Positions 40,305 to 49,126 of a stretch of DNA of 64,000 nucleotides are shown here, in pieces. The notes beneath the pieces are model-generated. The model saw nothing but the letters and a program-made list of their open reading frames with translations. It ran no database searches and was not told the DNA's origin. Within the stretch, counting starts at the first letter, position 1. Each line of letters starts with the position of its first letter. Both the position numbers and the translations under genes were made by a program. This DNA is from Prescottella subtropica (GTDB lineage: Bacteria; Actinomycetota; Actinomycetes; Mycobacteriales; Mycobacteriaceae): assembly GCF_005434945.1 (NCBI RefSeq), contig NZ_SKCH01000001.1:62001-126000 (forward strand), read 5' to 3'.

Positions 40305-41201
40305 TCACCACCGCGGCATGAGTTCGTCCTGCCGGTCGGCGACCATTTCCCGGATCGCCTGCAGGACGGTCGCGGCGGCGGGCCGGCGCAGACGCCGCGG
40401 GCCGAGGCAGGCACTGAACTCGAGGGTGACGTTCACGTCCGACGGCAGCACCCGCCGCAGCGTCGGCTCGCGTTCGGCGACGAACGCGGGCAACAGACCG
40501 ATTCCGGCCCCGGCGAGCGTGGCCGCGGTCTGCGCCTGCACACTGGTCGATCCGAACGTCACCCGATGGCTGCCGGTAAGCCGAGTGAGGACATCCAGAT
40601 CCTCGACCCGCAGCAGGCTTTCGATGTAGTAGACGAGGGAATGCTCGGCCAGTTCGTCGATCGTGGTGGGCAGACCGCGCTCGGCCCTGTACTCGTCGGA
40701 CGCGTACAGGCCCATCCGGTAGTCGGTGAGCTTCTCCGCGCCGGGCCGTCCCGACACCGGCTCCCCCACCCCGATCTCGATGTCCGCGCCGGCACCGAAC
40801 GCGCTGAGCCGGGTCTGCGTCACGATCTCCACCGTCAGATCCGAGTTGATGCGGTGCAGGTCGGCGAGCAGTGGCGCGACGAAACAGGATCCGAACGCCT
40901 CGGTGGTCGCGATCCGCACCAGCCCGGACAGTTGCCGCTCCCGTGGCGTCGTGCTCACCAGGTCCCGGACGTCGGTGAGGGCCGATTCGATCTGTTCGCA
41001 CGACGCCAGCAGCCGATGCCCGAGGTCGGTGAGCTCGCAGCCCTGCACGCCGCGCACCAGGACCGGCGCGTGCAGTTCCGCCTCGAGCGCCGACATCCGC
41101 CGGGACACCGTCGCGTGGTTGAGGCCGAGGGCGGACGCGGCCCCGACCAGCGACCCGCAGCGGGCGATCTCCAGCAGCACCACCAGGTCGTCGGCGCGCA
41201 C
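40305..41201 (-). CDS. LysR family regulator of the mmsB-MFS-mmsA operon
   Basis: A 298-residue LysR-type regulator. The N-terminal winged helix is DLVVLLEIARCGSLVGAASALGLNHATVSRRMSALEAEL; the effector domain follows (GLVRIATTEAFGSCFVAPLLADL, ADIEIGVGEP). GTG at 41201 is favoured by GGAAGGGGA seven bases upstream; a GTG at 41207 is too close. It is divergent from mmsB, and the intergenic palindrome TGTGCAG-TT-CTGCACA abuts its ribosome site, which points to autoregulation and control of the valine-catabolic operon. The inducer is probably a 3-hydroxyisobutyrate-type metabolite (inference). Confidence 0.9.
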   Translation of the reverse strand: MRADDLVVLLEIARCGSLVGAASALGLNHATVSRRMSALEAELHAPVLVRGVQGCELTDLGHRLLASCEQIESALTDVRDLVSTTPRERQLSGLVRIATTEAFGSCFVAPLLADLHRINSDLTVEIVTQTRLSAFGAGADIEIGVGEPVSGRPGAEKLTDYRMGLYASDEYRAERGLPTTIDELAEHSLVYYIESLLRVEDLDVLTRLTGSHRVTFGSTSVQAQTAATLAGAGIGLLPAFVAEREPTLRRVLPSDVNVTLEFSACLGPRRLRRPAAATVLQAIREMVADRQDELMPRW

Positions 41202-41216
41202 GCCCACTCCCCTTCC

Positions 41217-41232
41217 TGTGCAGTTCTGCACA
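41217..41232. promoter_or_regulatory. LysR operator candidate
   Basis: TGTGCAG (41217-41223) and CTGCACA (41226-41232) form a perfect inverted repeat with a 2-bp spacer. It lies in the divergent lysR/mmsB promoter region, immediately next to the lysR ribosome-binding site. Confidence 0.65.
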
Positions 41233-41337
41233 ACTCATGTACCGAAACAGGGCTTTTCCCAAACTGTAATCCAGGTCACTCTTGCCGTCATGGCCGCGGC
41301 AGATCCACAGCTCGGCACCGGACGGAAGGGCACCAGC

Positions 41338-42249
41338 ATGAAGGTCGGTTGGATCGGTCTGGGCAACATGGGGTTGCCGATGGCCGCAAATCTGCACAGC
41401 GCAGGTCGCACCGCAGGTTTCACGGTCGTCGGGTTCGATCTCTCCCCCGACGCACGGGAAGCCGCATCCGCACAGGGTGTTCCGACCGCCGAGTCCGTGG
41501 CCGACGCCGCGACCGGCGCCGACGTGCTGTTCACGATGCTGCCCAAGGGCGAGCACGTGCGGTCGGTGCTGCTCGACGCCGGTGCGCTCGCCGTCGCCGC
41601 TCCGGGCGCACTGGTGGTCGACTGTTCCACGATCGGCACCGCCGACGCGGTCGCACTGTCGACGGCCGTCACCGGGGCGGGCCGACGCTTCCTCGACGCC
41701 CCGGTCTCCGGCGGCACCGCGGGCGCGCAGAACGCGACGCTGACGTTCATGGTCGGCGGCGCCGACGCCGACCTCGGCGCGGTCTGTCCGCTGCTGGACG
41801 CGATGGGGGCGCGCATCTTCCACGCCGGCGACACCGGCGCCGGGCAGAGCGCCAAGATGCTCAACAACATGATGCTCGCGATGAACATGCAGAGCACGTG
41901 CGAGGCGGCGGTGCTCGCGGAGCGTCTGGGAGTTGCGCCGAAGACCGTCATCGACATCGCGGGCGTGTCCACCGGCGACAGTTGGGCGCTGCGCCAGTAC
42001 TACCCGGTCGGGGGCGCCGTCGAGTCGGCGCCGTCGAGTCGCGATTTCACCGGAGGGTTCGCCGTCACGTTGATGCGCAAGGATCTCGGTCTCGCCCTCG
42101 ACGCGGCCACCGCGCACGGTGTCGACGCGGCCGCCACCGCGGAGGTGGCCCGCCGTCTGGACGTGCTGGCCGACAGCGGCTTCGGCGGCCTCGACTTCTC
42201 GGCGCTGATCCGTCTCGTCGACGGCACGGTAGGCGGGGACGCCCGATGA
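41338..42249 (+). CDS. mmsB: 3-hydroxyisobutyrate dehydrogenase
   Basis: A 303-residue NAD-dependent beta-hydroxyacid dehydrogenase. The Rossmann motif GLGNMG is at residues 7-12. The family blocks are DAPVSGGTAGAQNATLTFMVGG and the catalytic Lys173 in GQSAKMLNNMM. It oxidises 3-hydroxyisobutyrate to methylmalonate semialdehyde in valine catabolism. The third gene of the operon, mmsA, consumes the product. ATG at 41338 follows GGAAGGG. Its stop overlaps the MFS start (ATGA). Confidence 0.93.
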   Translation: MKVGWIGLGNMGLPMAANLHSAGRTAGFTVVGFDLSPDAREAASAQGVPTAESVADAATGADVLFTMLPKGEHVRSVLLDAGALAVAAPGALVVDCSTIGTADAVALSTAVTGAGRRFLDAPVSGGTAGAQNATLTFMVGGADADLGAVCPLLDAMGARIFHAGDTGAGQSAKMLNNMMLAMNMQSTCEAAVLAERLGVAPKTVIDIAGVSTGDSWALRQYYPVGGAVESAPSSRDFTGGFAVTLMRKDLGLALDAATAHGVDAAATAEVARRLDVLADSGFGGLDFSALIRLVDGTVGGDAR

Positions 42250-43619
42250 CCGCGCAGCTGGTCGACCCGGCACCCAGCCCGGATCGAAAGACCGGGACTC
42301 CGGCCGGATTCCGTCGCATCGTCGCCGCGTCGATGGCCGGCACGGTCGCCGAGTGGTACGAGTTCTTCCTCTACGGCATGGCCGCCGCCCTCGTCTTCGG
42401 GGACGTGTTCTTCCACTCCACCGGCAATCCCCTCGACGGCGTGATCGCCGCCCTGCTGACATATGCGATCGGCTTCGTGGCCCGCCCGATCGGCGGCATC
42501 ATATTCGGGCACTTCGGGGACAAGTTCGGCCGCAAGAAGCTGCTGCAGGTGTCGCTGCTGATGATCGGCGTGTCGACGTTCCTCATCGGCGCCATCCCGA
42601 GCTTCGCCACGATCGGGTACGCGGCCCCGATCATCCTGGTGCTGCTGCGCTTCCTGCAGGGCATCGCGATCGGCGGCGAATGGGGCGGCGCGGTGCTGCT
42701 GGTCGCCGAGCAGAGCCCCGACGACAAGCGCGGATTCTGGGCGAGCTTCCCGCAGGTGGGGGCGCCCCTCGGCAACGTCCTGGCCACGATCGTGCTGCTG
42801 GTGCTGTCCTTCGCGCTGCCCGAGGCCGCGTTCCTGTCGTGGGGGTGGCGGCTGGCGTTCTTCTTCTCCGCGTTCATCGTGCTGATCGGCTGGTTCATCC
42901 GCACCAAGGTCGAGGACTCGCCGATCTTCGCAGAGGCGAAACAGGAACAGCCGCAGGCGGAGAGCACGTGGCAAGCCGTCCGGCGCGTGTTCCGGGCACG
43001 GCCCCGCGAGGTGCTGACCGCGATGGGCGCCCGCGTCATCGAGAACATCCTCTACTACATGGTGGTCACGTTCTCGCTGACGTACCTGAAGGTGCAGTTG
43101 GGCATCGACACGTCGACGATCCTGCTGCTCATGCTGATCTCGCACATCGTGCACGCCGGCATGATCCTGGTGTTCGGGTGGATGTCCGACAAGGTCGGCC
43201 GTCGCCCCGTCTACCTCGTCGGCGCGGCCCTGGCCACCGTCTACTGCTTCGTGGCGTTCCCGTTGATGGACAGTCGCTCCGACGCTCTGATCCTGTGCGC
43301 CATCACGATCGGCCTGATCATCCACGCGATCATGTACGCGCCGCAGCCGGCACTGCTGTCCGAGATGTTCCCGACGCACATACGTTACATCGGCGTCTCC
43401 CTCGGCGCGCAGGTCACCGCGATCTTCGCCGGGTCGCTGGCCCCGGTGATCGCCACGATGCTGCTGCGCGCCTTCGATTCCTGGGTGCCGATCGCGATCT
43501 ACGTCGCGGTCGCCGGACTGATCTCGATCGTCGCCGTCCTGTTCATGCGGGAGACGAAGGGCCTGTCGCTGTCGACCCTCGACGACGAGCACCGCGCCCG
43601 TTTCGGCACCTCCCTGTGA
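42246..43619 (+). CDS. MFS transporter, metabolite:H+ symporter (MHS) type
   Basis: A 457-residue 12-helix permease of the MHS/ProP-KgtP group. Landmarks are GTVAEWYEFFLYGMAAALVF, FARPIGG-like FVARPIGGIIFGHFGDKFGRKKLL, RFLQGIAIGGEWGGAVLL, and WMSDKVGRRPVYL in the second half. It sits between mmsB and mmsA and overlaps mmsB, so it probably imports a branched-chain acid such as 3-hydroxyisobutyrate or a related dicarboxylate or keto acid. The substrate is inferred from context only. Confidence 0.9.
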   Translation: MTAQLVDPAPSPDRKTGTPAGFRRIVAASMAGTVAEWYEFFLYGMAAALVFGDVFFHSTGNPLDGVIAALLTYAIGFVARPIGGIIFGHFGDKFGRKKLLQVSLLMIGVSTFLIGAIPSFATIGYAAPIILVLLRFLQGIAIGGEWGGAVLLVAEQSPDDKRGFWASFPQVGAPLGNVLATIVLLVLSFALPEAAFLSWGWRLAFFFSAFIVLIGWFIRTKVEDSPIFAEAKQEQPQAESTWQAVRRVFRARPREVLTAMGARVIENILYYMVVTFSLTYLKVQLGIDTSTILLLMLISHIVHAGMILVFGWMSDKVGRRPVYLVGAALATVYCFVAFPLMDSRSDALILCAITIGLIIHAIMYAPQPALLSEMFPTHIRYIGVSLGAQVTAIFAGSLAPVIATMLLRAFDSWVPIAIYVAVAGLISIVAVLFMRETKGLSLSTLDDEHRARFGTSL

Positions 43620-43662
43620 CAACAGACCTCCGATTTCCCTTCTCGTACTGAAAGGTTCACTC

Positions 43663-45138
43663 ATGCGCACGATTTCCCACTGGATCGACGGAGCTGCAGT
43701 CACCGGCCGCGACACGATCGACGTCCTCGACCCCGCAACCGACCGTCCGGTCGCCACCGTGCCGATGGCCGACGCCGCCACCGTCGACGCCGCGGTCGCC
43801 GCCGCTCGTGCCGCGTTCGACGGGTGGTCGGCGACGTCGCTGTCCAAGCGCGCCCAGGTGCTCTACCGTTTCCGGGAGCTGCTGCTGGCCAACCGGTCCG
43901 AGCTCGCCGCCCTCATCACCGAGGAGCACGGCAAGACCCTCGACGATGCCGTCGGGGAGATCTCCCGGGCCGCGGACTCGGTGGAACTCGCCTGCGGCGG
44001 ACCGGCACTCGCACACGGCAGCACGTCACTGCAGACCGGGCCGAACATCGACACCAAGTCGGTCCTGCATCCGCTCGGCGTCTGCGTCGGCATCACCCCG
44101 TTCAACTTCCCCGCCATGATGGGCATGATGATGGTCTCCGTCGCGCTGGCGTCGGGCAACACGTTCGTATGGAAGCCCAGCGAACAGGATCCGAGCGTGT
44201 GCGTGCGGATCGCCGAACTCTTCCAGGAAGCCGGGCTGCCCGACGGCGTCCTCAACGTGCTCCACGGCCGCCAGGACTGCGCCGCACAGCTGATCGACTC
44301 CCCGGACACCGAGGCCGTCGCGTTCGTCGGCTCCAGCGCCGTCGCACATGCCGTCTACTCGCGGGCCGCCGCGGCCGGCAAGCGGGTGCAGGCGTTCGGC
44401 GGCGCCAAGAACCACATGATCGTCATGCCGGACGCCGACCTGGACGTCGTCGCCGACCAGCTCACGTCGTCGTGCTTCGGTGCGGCCGGTCAGCGCTGCA
44501 TGGCGATCTCGGTGGCGGTCGTCGTCGGCGACGATGCCGAGCCGCTGCTCGGGAAGCTGAAGGCACGCGCCGAGCAGGTGCAGCTCGGCGCCGGGTCGAC
44601 ACCGGGCACCGAGGTGGGCCCCGTGGTCAACCGACAGTCGCAGGAACGCATCCGCGCCACCGTCAAGGAGGCGATCGCGGCCGGTGCCCGCGCCGTCGTC
44701 GACCGCAGCACCGAGGACGTCCCAGGCTTCGAGAGCGGCTACTTCGTCGGCCCGACGATCCTCGCCGACGTCGACACCGACTCCCCCGCCTACCGGGAGG
44801 AACTGTTCGGCCCGATCCTGGTGGTGCTGCGTGTCGACACCCTCGACGACGGCATCGAACTGATCCGCAACCACCGCTACGGCAACGGTGCGTCGATCTT
44901 CACGCGGGACGGGGCCGCTGCCAACGAGTTCGAGCGCCGCGCCTCGGCCGGCATGATCGGCGTCAACGTCGCGATCCCGGTCCCGGTGGCTGCGTACGCG
45001 GTGCAGGGATGGAAGGACTCCGCGTTCGGCGACACCGGCCTGAACAACGCGTCGTGGAGCTTCTACACCCGCCCCAAGTACGTCACGTCGCGCTGGGACA
45101 GCGTCACCGGAACGGACTTCGGTTTCCGTCCGAACTGA
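43663..45138 (+). CDS. mmsA: CoA-acylating methylmalonate-semialdehyde dehydrogenase
   Basis: A 491-residue aldehyde dehydrogenase that converts methylmalonate semialdehyde and CoA to propionyl-CoA. The catalytic Cys279 lies in FGAAGQRCMAIS, as in MmsA. Characteristic blocks are GVCVGITPFNFPAMMGMMM, TFVWKPSEQDP, GVLNVLHG and FTRDGAAANEFERR. Unlike ordinary aldehyde dehydrogenases the general-base Glu is replaced (AFGGAKNHMIV rather than ELGGK), as in CoA-acylating members. ATG at 43663 follows GAAAGG. A terminator lies 33 bp after its stop. Confidence 0.95.
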   Translation: MRTISHWIDGAAVTGRDTIDVLDPATDRPVATVPMADAATVDAAVAAARAAFDGWSATSLSKRAQVLYRFRELLLANRSELAALITEEHGKTLDDAVGEISRAADSVELACGGPALAHGSTSLQTGPNIDTKSVLHPLGVCVGITPFNFPAMMGMMMVSVALASGNTFVWKPSEQDPSVCVRIAELFQEAGLPDGVLNVLHGRQDCAAQLIDSPDTEAVAFVGSSAVAHAVYSRAAAAGKRVQAFGGAKNHMIVMPDADLDVVADQLTSSCFGAAGQRCMAISVAVVVGDDAEPLLGKLKARAEQVQLGAGSTPGTEVGPVVNRQSQERIRATVKEAIAAGARAVVDRSTEDVPGFESGYFVGPTILADVDTDSPAYREELFGPILVVLRVDTLDDGIELIRNHRYGNGASIFTRDGAAANEFERRASAGMIGVNVAIPVPVAAYAVQGWKDSAFGDTGLNNASWSFYTRPKYVTSRWDSVTGTDFGFRPN

Positions 45139-45170
45139 CGATCCGACCGACATCCTGACGAACGACCGTT

Positions 45171-45206
45171 CGGGCGGGCGGCACCGATTCCGGTGCCGCC
45201 CGCCCG
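45171..45206 (+). terminator. mmsA operon terminator
   Basis: Perfect 16-bp stem (arms 45171-45186 and 45191-45206, CGGGCGGGCGGCACCG type) with a 4-nt ATTC loop, 33 nt after the mmsA stop. It is GC-rich without a T-run. Confidence 0.78.
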
Positions 45207-45282
45207 GCCCTGTACGCCGACCGTTTCCGGGCCTAGCCTCGAAGTACACAGATGTCGCACTTGGCCGAGGAGATGATCCGTC

Positions 45283-45759
45283 ATGTCGACTTCATCAGGC
45301 ATGTCCGTTACACCGGACCGGTCCCTGGAAACCCACCCCGACATCGCCGAACTGCGGGCCCGCTACGACGAGTTCGGGGAGGGCCCGGTGCCGCAGCTCG
45401 CCGAGGGGCTGATGGTGCTGGCCGGGCTGTACGCGGCGGCGTCGCCGTGGATCGTCGGGTTCGCCGGGCAGACCGCACTGGCAATGTGCAACGTGTTCGC
45501 GGGGCTCGCAATCAGCCTGCTCGCCGTCGGACACGCCACCACGTACGGCCGCACCCACGGCATCGCGTTCGTCGCCCCGCTGCTGGGGATCTGGCTGATC
45601 GCGTCGCCGTGGCTGGTCGCCGGGGTCACCACCACCGGCTCGGTGCTCTGGTCGAACATCGCGGTCGGCATCGTCGCGCTCGTGCTCGGCGCGGGCACGA
45701 TGGGACTCGGCATGGCCCGCTGGGAGGAGAGCCGGCACAGGCGGCATCCGTCGTACTGA
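45283..45759 (+). CDS. SPW-repeat membrane protein
   Basis: A 158-residue protein with four membrane segments arranged as two SPW repeats: AASPWIVGFAG and IASPWLVAGVT follow hydrophobic helices (GLMVLAGLYA, APLLGIWLI). The N-terminal 40 residues are cytoplasmic and charged. The C-terminus is Arg/His-rich (ARWEESRHRRH). SPW-repeat proteins are small membrane proteins of unknown role. It stands alone between the mmsA terminator and the convergent gabD2 gene, separated from gabD2 by 21 bp. Confidence 0.85.
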   Translation: MSTSSGMSVTPDRSLETHPDIAELRARYDEFGEGPVPQLAEGLMVLAGLYAAASPWIVGFAGQTALAMCNVFAGLAISLLAVGHATTYGRTHGIAFVAPLLGIWLIASPWLVAGVTTTGSVLWSNIAVGIVALVLGAGTMGLGMARWEESRHRRHPSY

Positions 45760-45780
45760 CGCCGCCCATGTCGGTGCCCG

Positions 45781-47334
45781 TCAGCGCCCCGGCAGCAACT
45801 TCATCGCCTTGATGAACGGCGGCATCAGCGTGGCCCACACCTTGGCCGGAAGCCACCGCGGCCCACCGAGATTGACGACGCGGGTGGTGGCGACGGTCTG
45901 TGCCTCGGTGTACTTGAGCAGGCCCTCGGCGCCGTGCCGCCGGCCCACCCCGGAGACGCCCATGCCGCCCATCGGTGCGGCGGTGCTGCCCCACGTCGGA
46001 CCGTAGCCCTCGTCGACGTTGACGGTGCCCGCCAGGATGCGGGCCGCGATGGCCTCGCCGTCGGCGTGGCCGGCGGCCCACACGCTCGCGTTGAGTCCGT
46101 ACTCCGTGTCGTTGGCGCGGGCGATCGCCTCTTCGACGTCGGCGACCGGGTAGATCGACACGAGCGGGCCGAACGTCTCGTCGGCGTAGCACTCCATGTC
46201 CGCGGTGACGCCGGTCAGAACCGTCGGTTCGAAGAACAGCGGCCCGAGGTCGGGGCGGGCGCTGCCGCCGGCGACGACGGTGGCACCCTTGGCGACCGCG
46301 TCGGCGACATGCCCGGACACCGTCTTGACCTGCGCTTCGGAGACGAGGGAACCCATCTCGATCCCGAACTCGTAGCCGGGGGCGACGGTCATGTTCTGCA
46401 CCCGCTCCCCGAACTGGCGGATGAACTCGGGGGCGATCTCCTCCTCGACGTAGATCCGTTCGACGGAGATGCACAGCTGTCCCGAGTTCGAGAAGCACGC
46501 ACGTACCGCGGCGTCGGTGACCTTCCGCAGGTCCGCACCCTTCGTGACGATCATCGGGTTCTTGCCGCCCAGTTCCGCGGAGAACCCGATCAGCCGGCGT
46601 CCGGCCTGCTCGGCGAGGAGCCGTCCGGTGGCGGTGGACCCGGTGAACATCAGGTAGTCGGTGTTCTCCACGAGCGCGGTGCCCACCACCGAGCCGGGAC
46701 CCGGCACGACCGCGAACAGTGCCCGCGGCAGCCCCGCCTGGTACAGCAGTTCGGCGCACGCGAGCGCACAGTACGGCGTCTGGCTGTCCGGTTTGATGAC
46801 GACGGCGTTGCCGGCGAGCAGGGCGGCGATGGCGTCGGACACCGCGAGCGTCATGGGGTAGTTCCACGGCGAGATGACACCGACGACACCCTTCGGGTGG
46901 TGCCGGACGACGGTCTTCGTCAGGCCCGGCAGCATCCCCTGGACCCGGCTGGGACGCAGCAGCTTCGGCGCCAGCCGCGCGTAGTAGCGGGACGTCATCG
47001 CGATGTCGAGGACCTCCTCCTGCGCCGACGCCCGCGACTTGCCGGTCTCGGCCTGCGCCATGTCCATCAGCGCGTCCTTGTGCTCGAGGACGAGATCGCG
47101 GTAGCGGAGGAACACCTCGGCCCGCTCGGCCGGGGTGCGCTGCGCCCACGCCTGCTGCGCCGTCCGCGCCCGCTCGATCGCGGCGAGCGCGTCGGCCGCC
47201 GTGCCGACGGGAACGGTGGCGAGTTCGCGTCCGGTGAACGCCTCGACGACCGGGCGCGTCGGCCGGTCCGCGGCATCCGGGATGGCGATGAGAGCGGCGA
47301 GTCGGGCGAAAGTCGCCGCGGACGGTGCAGACAT
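45781..47334 (-). CDS. gabD2: succinate-semialdehyde dehydrogenase (NADP)
   Basis: A 517-residue aldehyde dehydrogenase of the GabD2 type. The active-site Glu is in SAELGGKNPM and the catalytic Cys in ACFSNSGQLCIS. VVGVISPWNYPMTLAVSDAI and FTGSTATGRLLAEQAGRR are typical. It oxidises succinate semialdehyde to succinate, although a broader aldehyde range is usual. ATG at 47334 is preferred over longer upstream reading. It is divergent from the tetR gene; the two share the 160-bp promoter region with TTGAAC half-sites, so the TetR protein may control it. Confidence 0.9.
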   Translation of the reverse strand: MSAPSAATFARLAALIAIPDAADRPTRPVVEAFTGRELATVPVGTAADALAAIERARTAQQAWAQRTPAERAEVFLRYRDLVLEHKDALMDMAQAETGKSRASAQEEVLDIAMTSRYYARLAPKLLRPSRVQGMLPGLTKTVVRHHPKGVVGVISPWNYPMTLAVSDAIAALLAGNAVVIKPDSQTPYCALACAELLYQAGLPRALFAVVPGPGSVVGTALVENTDYLMFTGSTATGRLLAEQAGRRLIGFSAELGGKNPMIVTKGADLRKVTDAAVRACFSNSGQLCISVERIYVEEEIAPEFIRQFGERVQNMTVAPGYEFGIEMGSLVSEAQVKTVSGHVADAVAKGATVVAGGSARPDLGPLFFEPTVLTGVTADMECYADETFGPLVSIYPVADVEEAIARANDTEYGLNASVWAAGHADGEAIAARILAGTVNVDEGYGPTWGSTAAPMGGMGVSGVGRRHGAEGLLKYTEAQTVATTRVVNLGGPRWLPAKVWATLMPPFIKAMKLLPGR

Positions 47335-47490
47335 GATCGGGCCCCTACTGGTGAGTAGATTTCGAAGTGTCCCCAACCTACCCGGTCCGTGGCCGCCGTC
47401 ACAGGTAACCCGGGAGCGAGACCCGGCCGTCAAAATTCCGTCAGGACCACGGGCATACGGTTGCCCACCGTTGAACGGACGAGCAATGCT

Positions 47491-47506
47491 TTGAACATGC
47501 GTTCAA
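47491..47506. promoter_or_regulatory. TTGAAC-N4-GTTCAA operator at the tetR start codon
   Basis: TTGAAC (47491-47496) and GTTCAA (47501-47506) flank the ATG of the tetR gene. A further GTTGAAC half-site lies at 47470-47476. The same palindrome occurs upstream of the secreted Ig-like protein at 6773-6790. Binding here would directly block translation or transcription start of tetR. Confidence 0.6.
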
Positions 47507-48153
47507 CGAGTACGGATCGACTCGATGCGGACCTCACCACCCGGGCCCGGATCCGCGACGCCGCGATCCGCGTCTTCGGGCACCAGGGATTCGCCGCCGG
47601 CATCCGCGCCGTCGCCGCCGACGCCGGCGTCTCCCCCGGACTCGTCAACCACCACTTCGGCTCCAAACAGGGCCTGCGCGCCGTCTGCGACGACCACGTC
47701 CTCGGCATCATCACCGCCGAGAAACGTGACATCCTCACCGCCCCCGGACCCGGCCCGATGCTCGCGTCCCTCGCCGAAATCGACCGCTACGCACCGCTCG
47801 TCGCCTACCTCGTGCGGTCCTTCCAGGCCGGCGGCGAACTCGCCGCCACCCTGCTCGAACACATGGTCGTCGCCGTCGAGACCTACCTCGACGCCGCCGT
47901 CACCGAAGGCCGTATCCGCCCCAGCCGCGACCCCGCCGCCCGCGCCCGCTACCTCACCATGAACAGCCTCGGCTCCACCCTCCTGTACCTGCAGATGCAC
48001 AGCGACCCCGACGGCACCGTCGACTTCGCCGCGGTCCTCCGCACCATGACCGACGCGATCATGTTCCCCGCCCTCGAGGTGTTCACCGAGGGACTGTTCA
48101 CCGACTCGACCCTGCTCGATGCCTACCCCCATCCCTCCTCCCGTTTCAGCTGA
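47497..48153 (+). CDS. TetR family transcriptional regulator
   Basis: A 218-residue regulator. The N-terminal HTH is [45 protein letters not shown]. The C-terminal ligand domain ([25 protein letters not shown]) is followed by an acidic tail. ATG at 47497 sits inside a palindrome, so autoregulation is likely. It precedes a two-component ABC exporter whose genes start 73 bp downstream; this TetR-ABC arrangement is common in drug or lipid export. Codon use is strongly GC-biased. The ligand is unknown. Confidence 0.9.
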   Translation: MRSTSTDRLDADLTTRARIRDAAIRVFGHQGFAAGIRAVAADAGVSPGLVNHHFGSKQGLRAVCDDHVLGIITAEKRDILTAPGPGPMLASLAEIDRYAPLVAYLVRSFQAGGELAATLLEHMVVAVETYLDAAVTEGRIRPSRDPAARARYLTMNSLGSTLLYLQMHSDPDGTVDFAAVLRTMTDAIMFPALEVFTEGLFTDSTLLDAYPHPSSRFS

Positions 48154-48200
48154 AGGGTCCCTTCGGTCGCTACAGGCGAACAAAGGGTCCCTTCAGCTGA
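48146..48200. terminator. hairpin, dispersed repeat family A (copy 2)
   Basis: Arms 48146-48163 (TCAGCTGAAGGGTCCCTT) and 48183-48200 pair with one central mismatch. The left arm contains the tetR stop codon (TGA, 48151-48153). The 53-nt core matches the copy at 2343-2395 at about 46 positions, loop included. It may attenuate read-through from tetR into the ABC genes. Confidence 0.75.
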
Positions 48201-48226
48201 CAGGGGAACCACCCTCAGGAGTCACC

Positions 48227-49126
48227 ATGACCACGATCATCGAAGTCGCGAAGCTGGAGAAGTCGTTCGGGTCGACGCGGGCGTTGGACGGGTTGGATCT
48301 GACGGTCGGGGAGGGTGAGGTGCACGGCTTCCTGGGGCCGAACGGTGCCGGGAAGTCGACGACGATCCGGGTGTTGCTGGGTCTGTTGCGTGCGGACGGG
48401 GGCGGTGTGTCGGTGTTCGGCCGCGACGCCTGGCACGACGCGGTGGATCTGCACCGGGAGGTCGCCTATGTGCCGGGTGATGTGACGTTGTGGCCGACGC
48501 TGACCGGTGGGGAGATCATCGATCTGCTGGCCCGGATGCGGGGTGGCCTGGACGAGCGGCGCCGCGCGGATCTGGTGGAGCGGTTCGATCTGGATCCGCG
48601 GAAGAAGGCCCGCTCGTATTCGAAGGGCAATCGGCAGAAGGTGGCGGTGGTGTCGGCGTTCTCGTCGAACGCGCGTCTGCTGCTGTTGGACGAGCCGACG
48701 TCCGGCCTGGATCCGTTGATGGAGAAGGTGTTCCGGGATTGTGTTGCGGAGGCGCACGGCCGGGGTGTGACGGTGTTGCTGTCGAGTCACATCCTCTCGG
48801 AGGTGGAGGCGCTGTGCCAGAACGTGACGCTCATCCGGGCGGGGCGTGCCGTCGAGAGCGGGTCGCTCGAGTCGATGCGGCACCTGAGTCGGACGTCGAT
48901 CACCGCCGAACTCACCGGGGACCCCGGCGATCTCGGCCGGATCGTCGGCGTCGACGACGTGCGATTCGACGGGCGGACGCTGCACTGTCAGGTCGACGCC
49001 GACGCCCTCGGCGCCCTGGTCCGCACGCTCGGCGACACCGGGGTGCGGAGCCTGGTGAGCACCCCGCCGACACTCGAACAACTGTTCCTGCAGCACTACC
49101 AACTCGCCGAGGAGGTGCGGTCATGA
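48227..49126 (+). CDS. ABC transporter ATP-binding protein
   Basis: A 299-residue ATPase of the DrrA/CcmA export group. Walker [10 protein letters not shown], the Q-loop region [10 protein letters not shown], the signature YSKGNRQKV in place of LSGGQ, Walker [14 protein letters not shown], and the H-loop SSHIL are visible. The C-terminal 80 residues form the accessory domain usual in this group. The signature motif is degenerate (SKGNRQK), which is typical for this subfamily. ATG at 48227 follows CAGGAG. Its stop overlaps the permease start. Confidence 0.92.
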   Translation: MTTIIEVAKLEKSFGSTRALDGLDLTVGEGEVHGFLGPNGAGKSTTIRVLLGLLRADGGGVSVFGRDAWHDAVDLHREVAYVPGDVTLWPTLTGGEIIDLLARMRGGLDERRRADLVERFDLDPRKKARSYSKGNRQKVAVVSAFSSNARLLLLDEPTSGLDPLMEKVFRDCVAEAHGRGVTVLLSSHILSEVEALCQNVTLIRAGRAVESGSLESMRHLSRTSITAELTGDPGDLGRIVGVDDVRFDGRTLHCQVDADALGALVRTLGDTGVRSLVSTPPTLEQLFLQHYQLAEEVRS

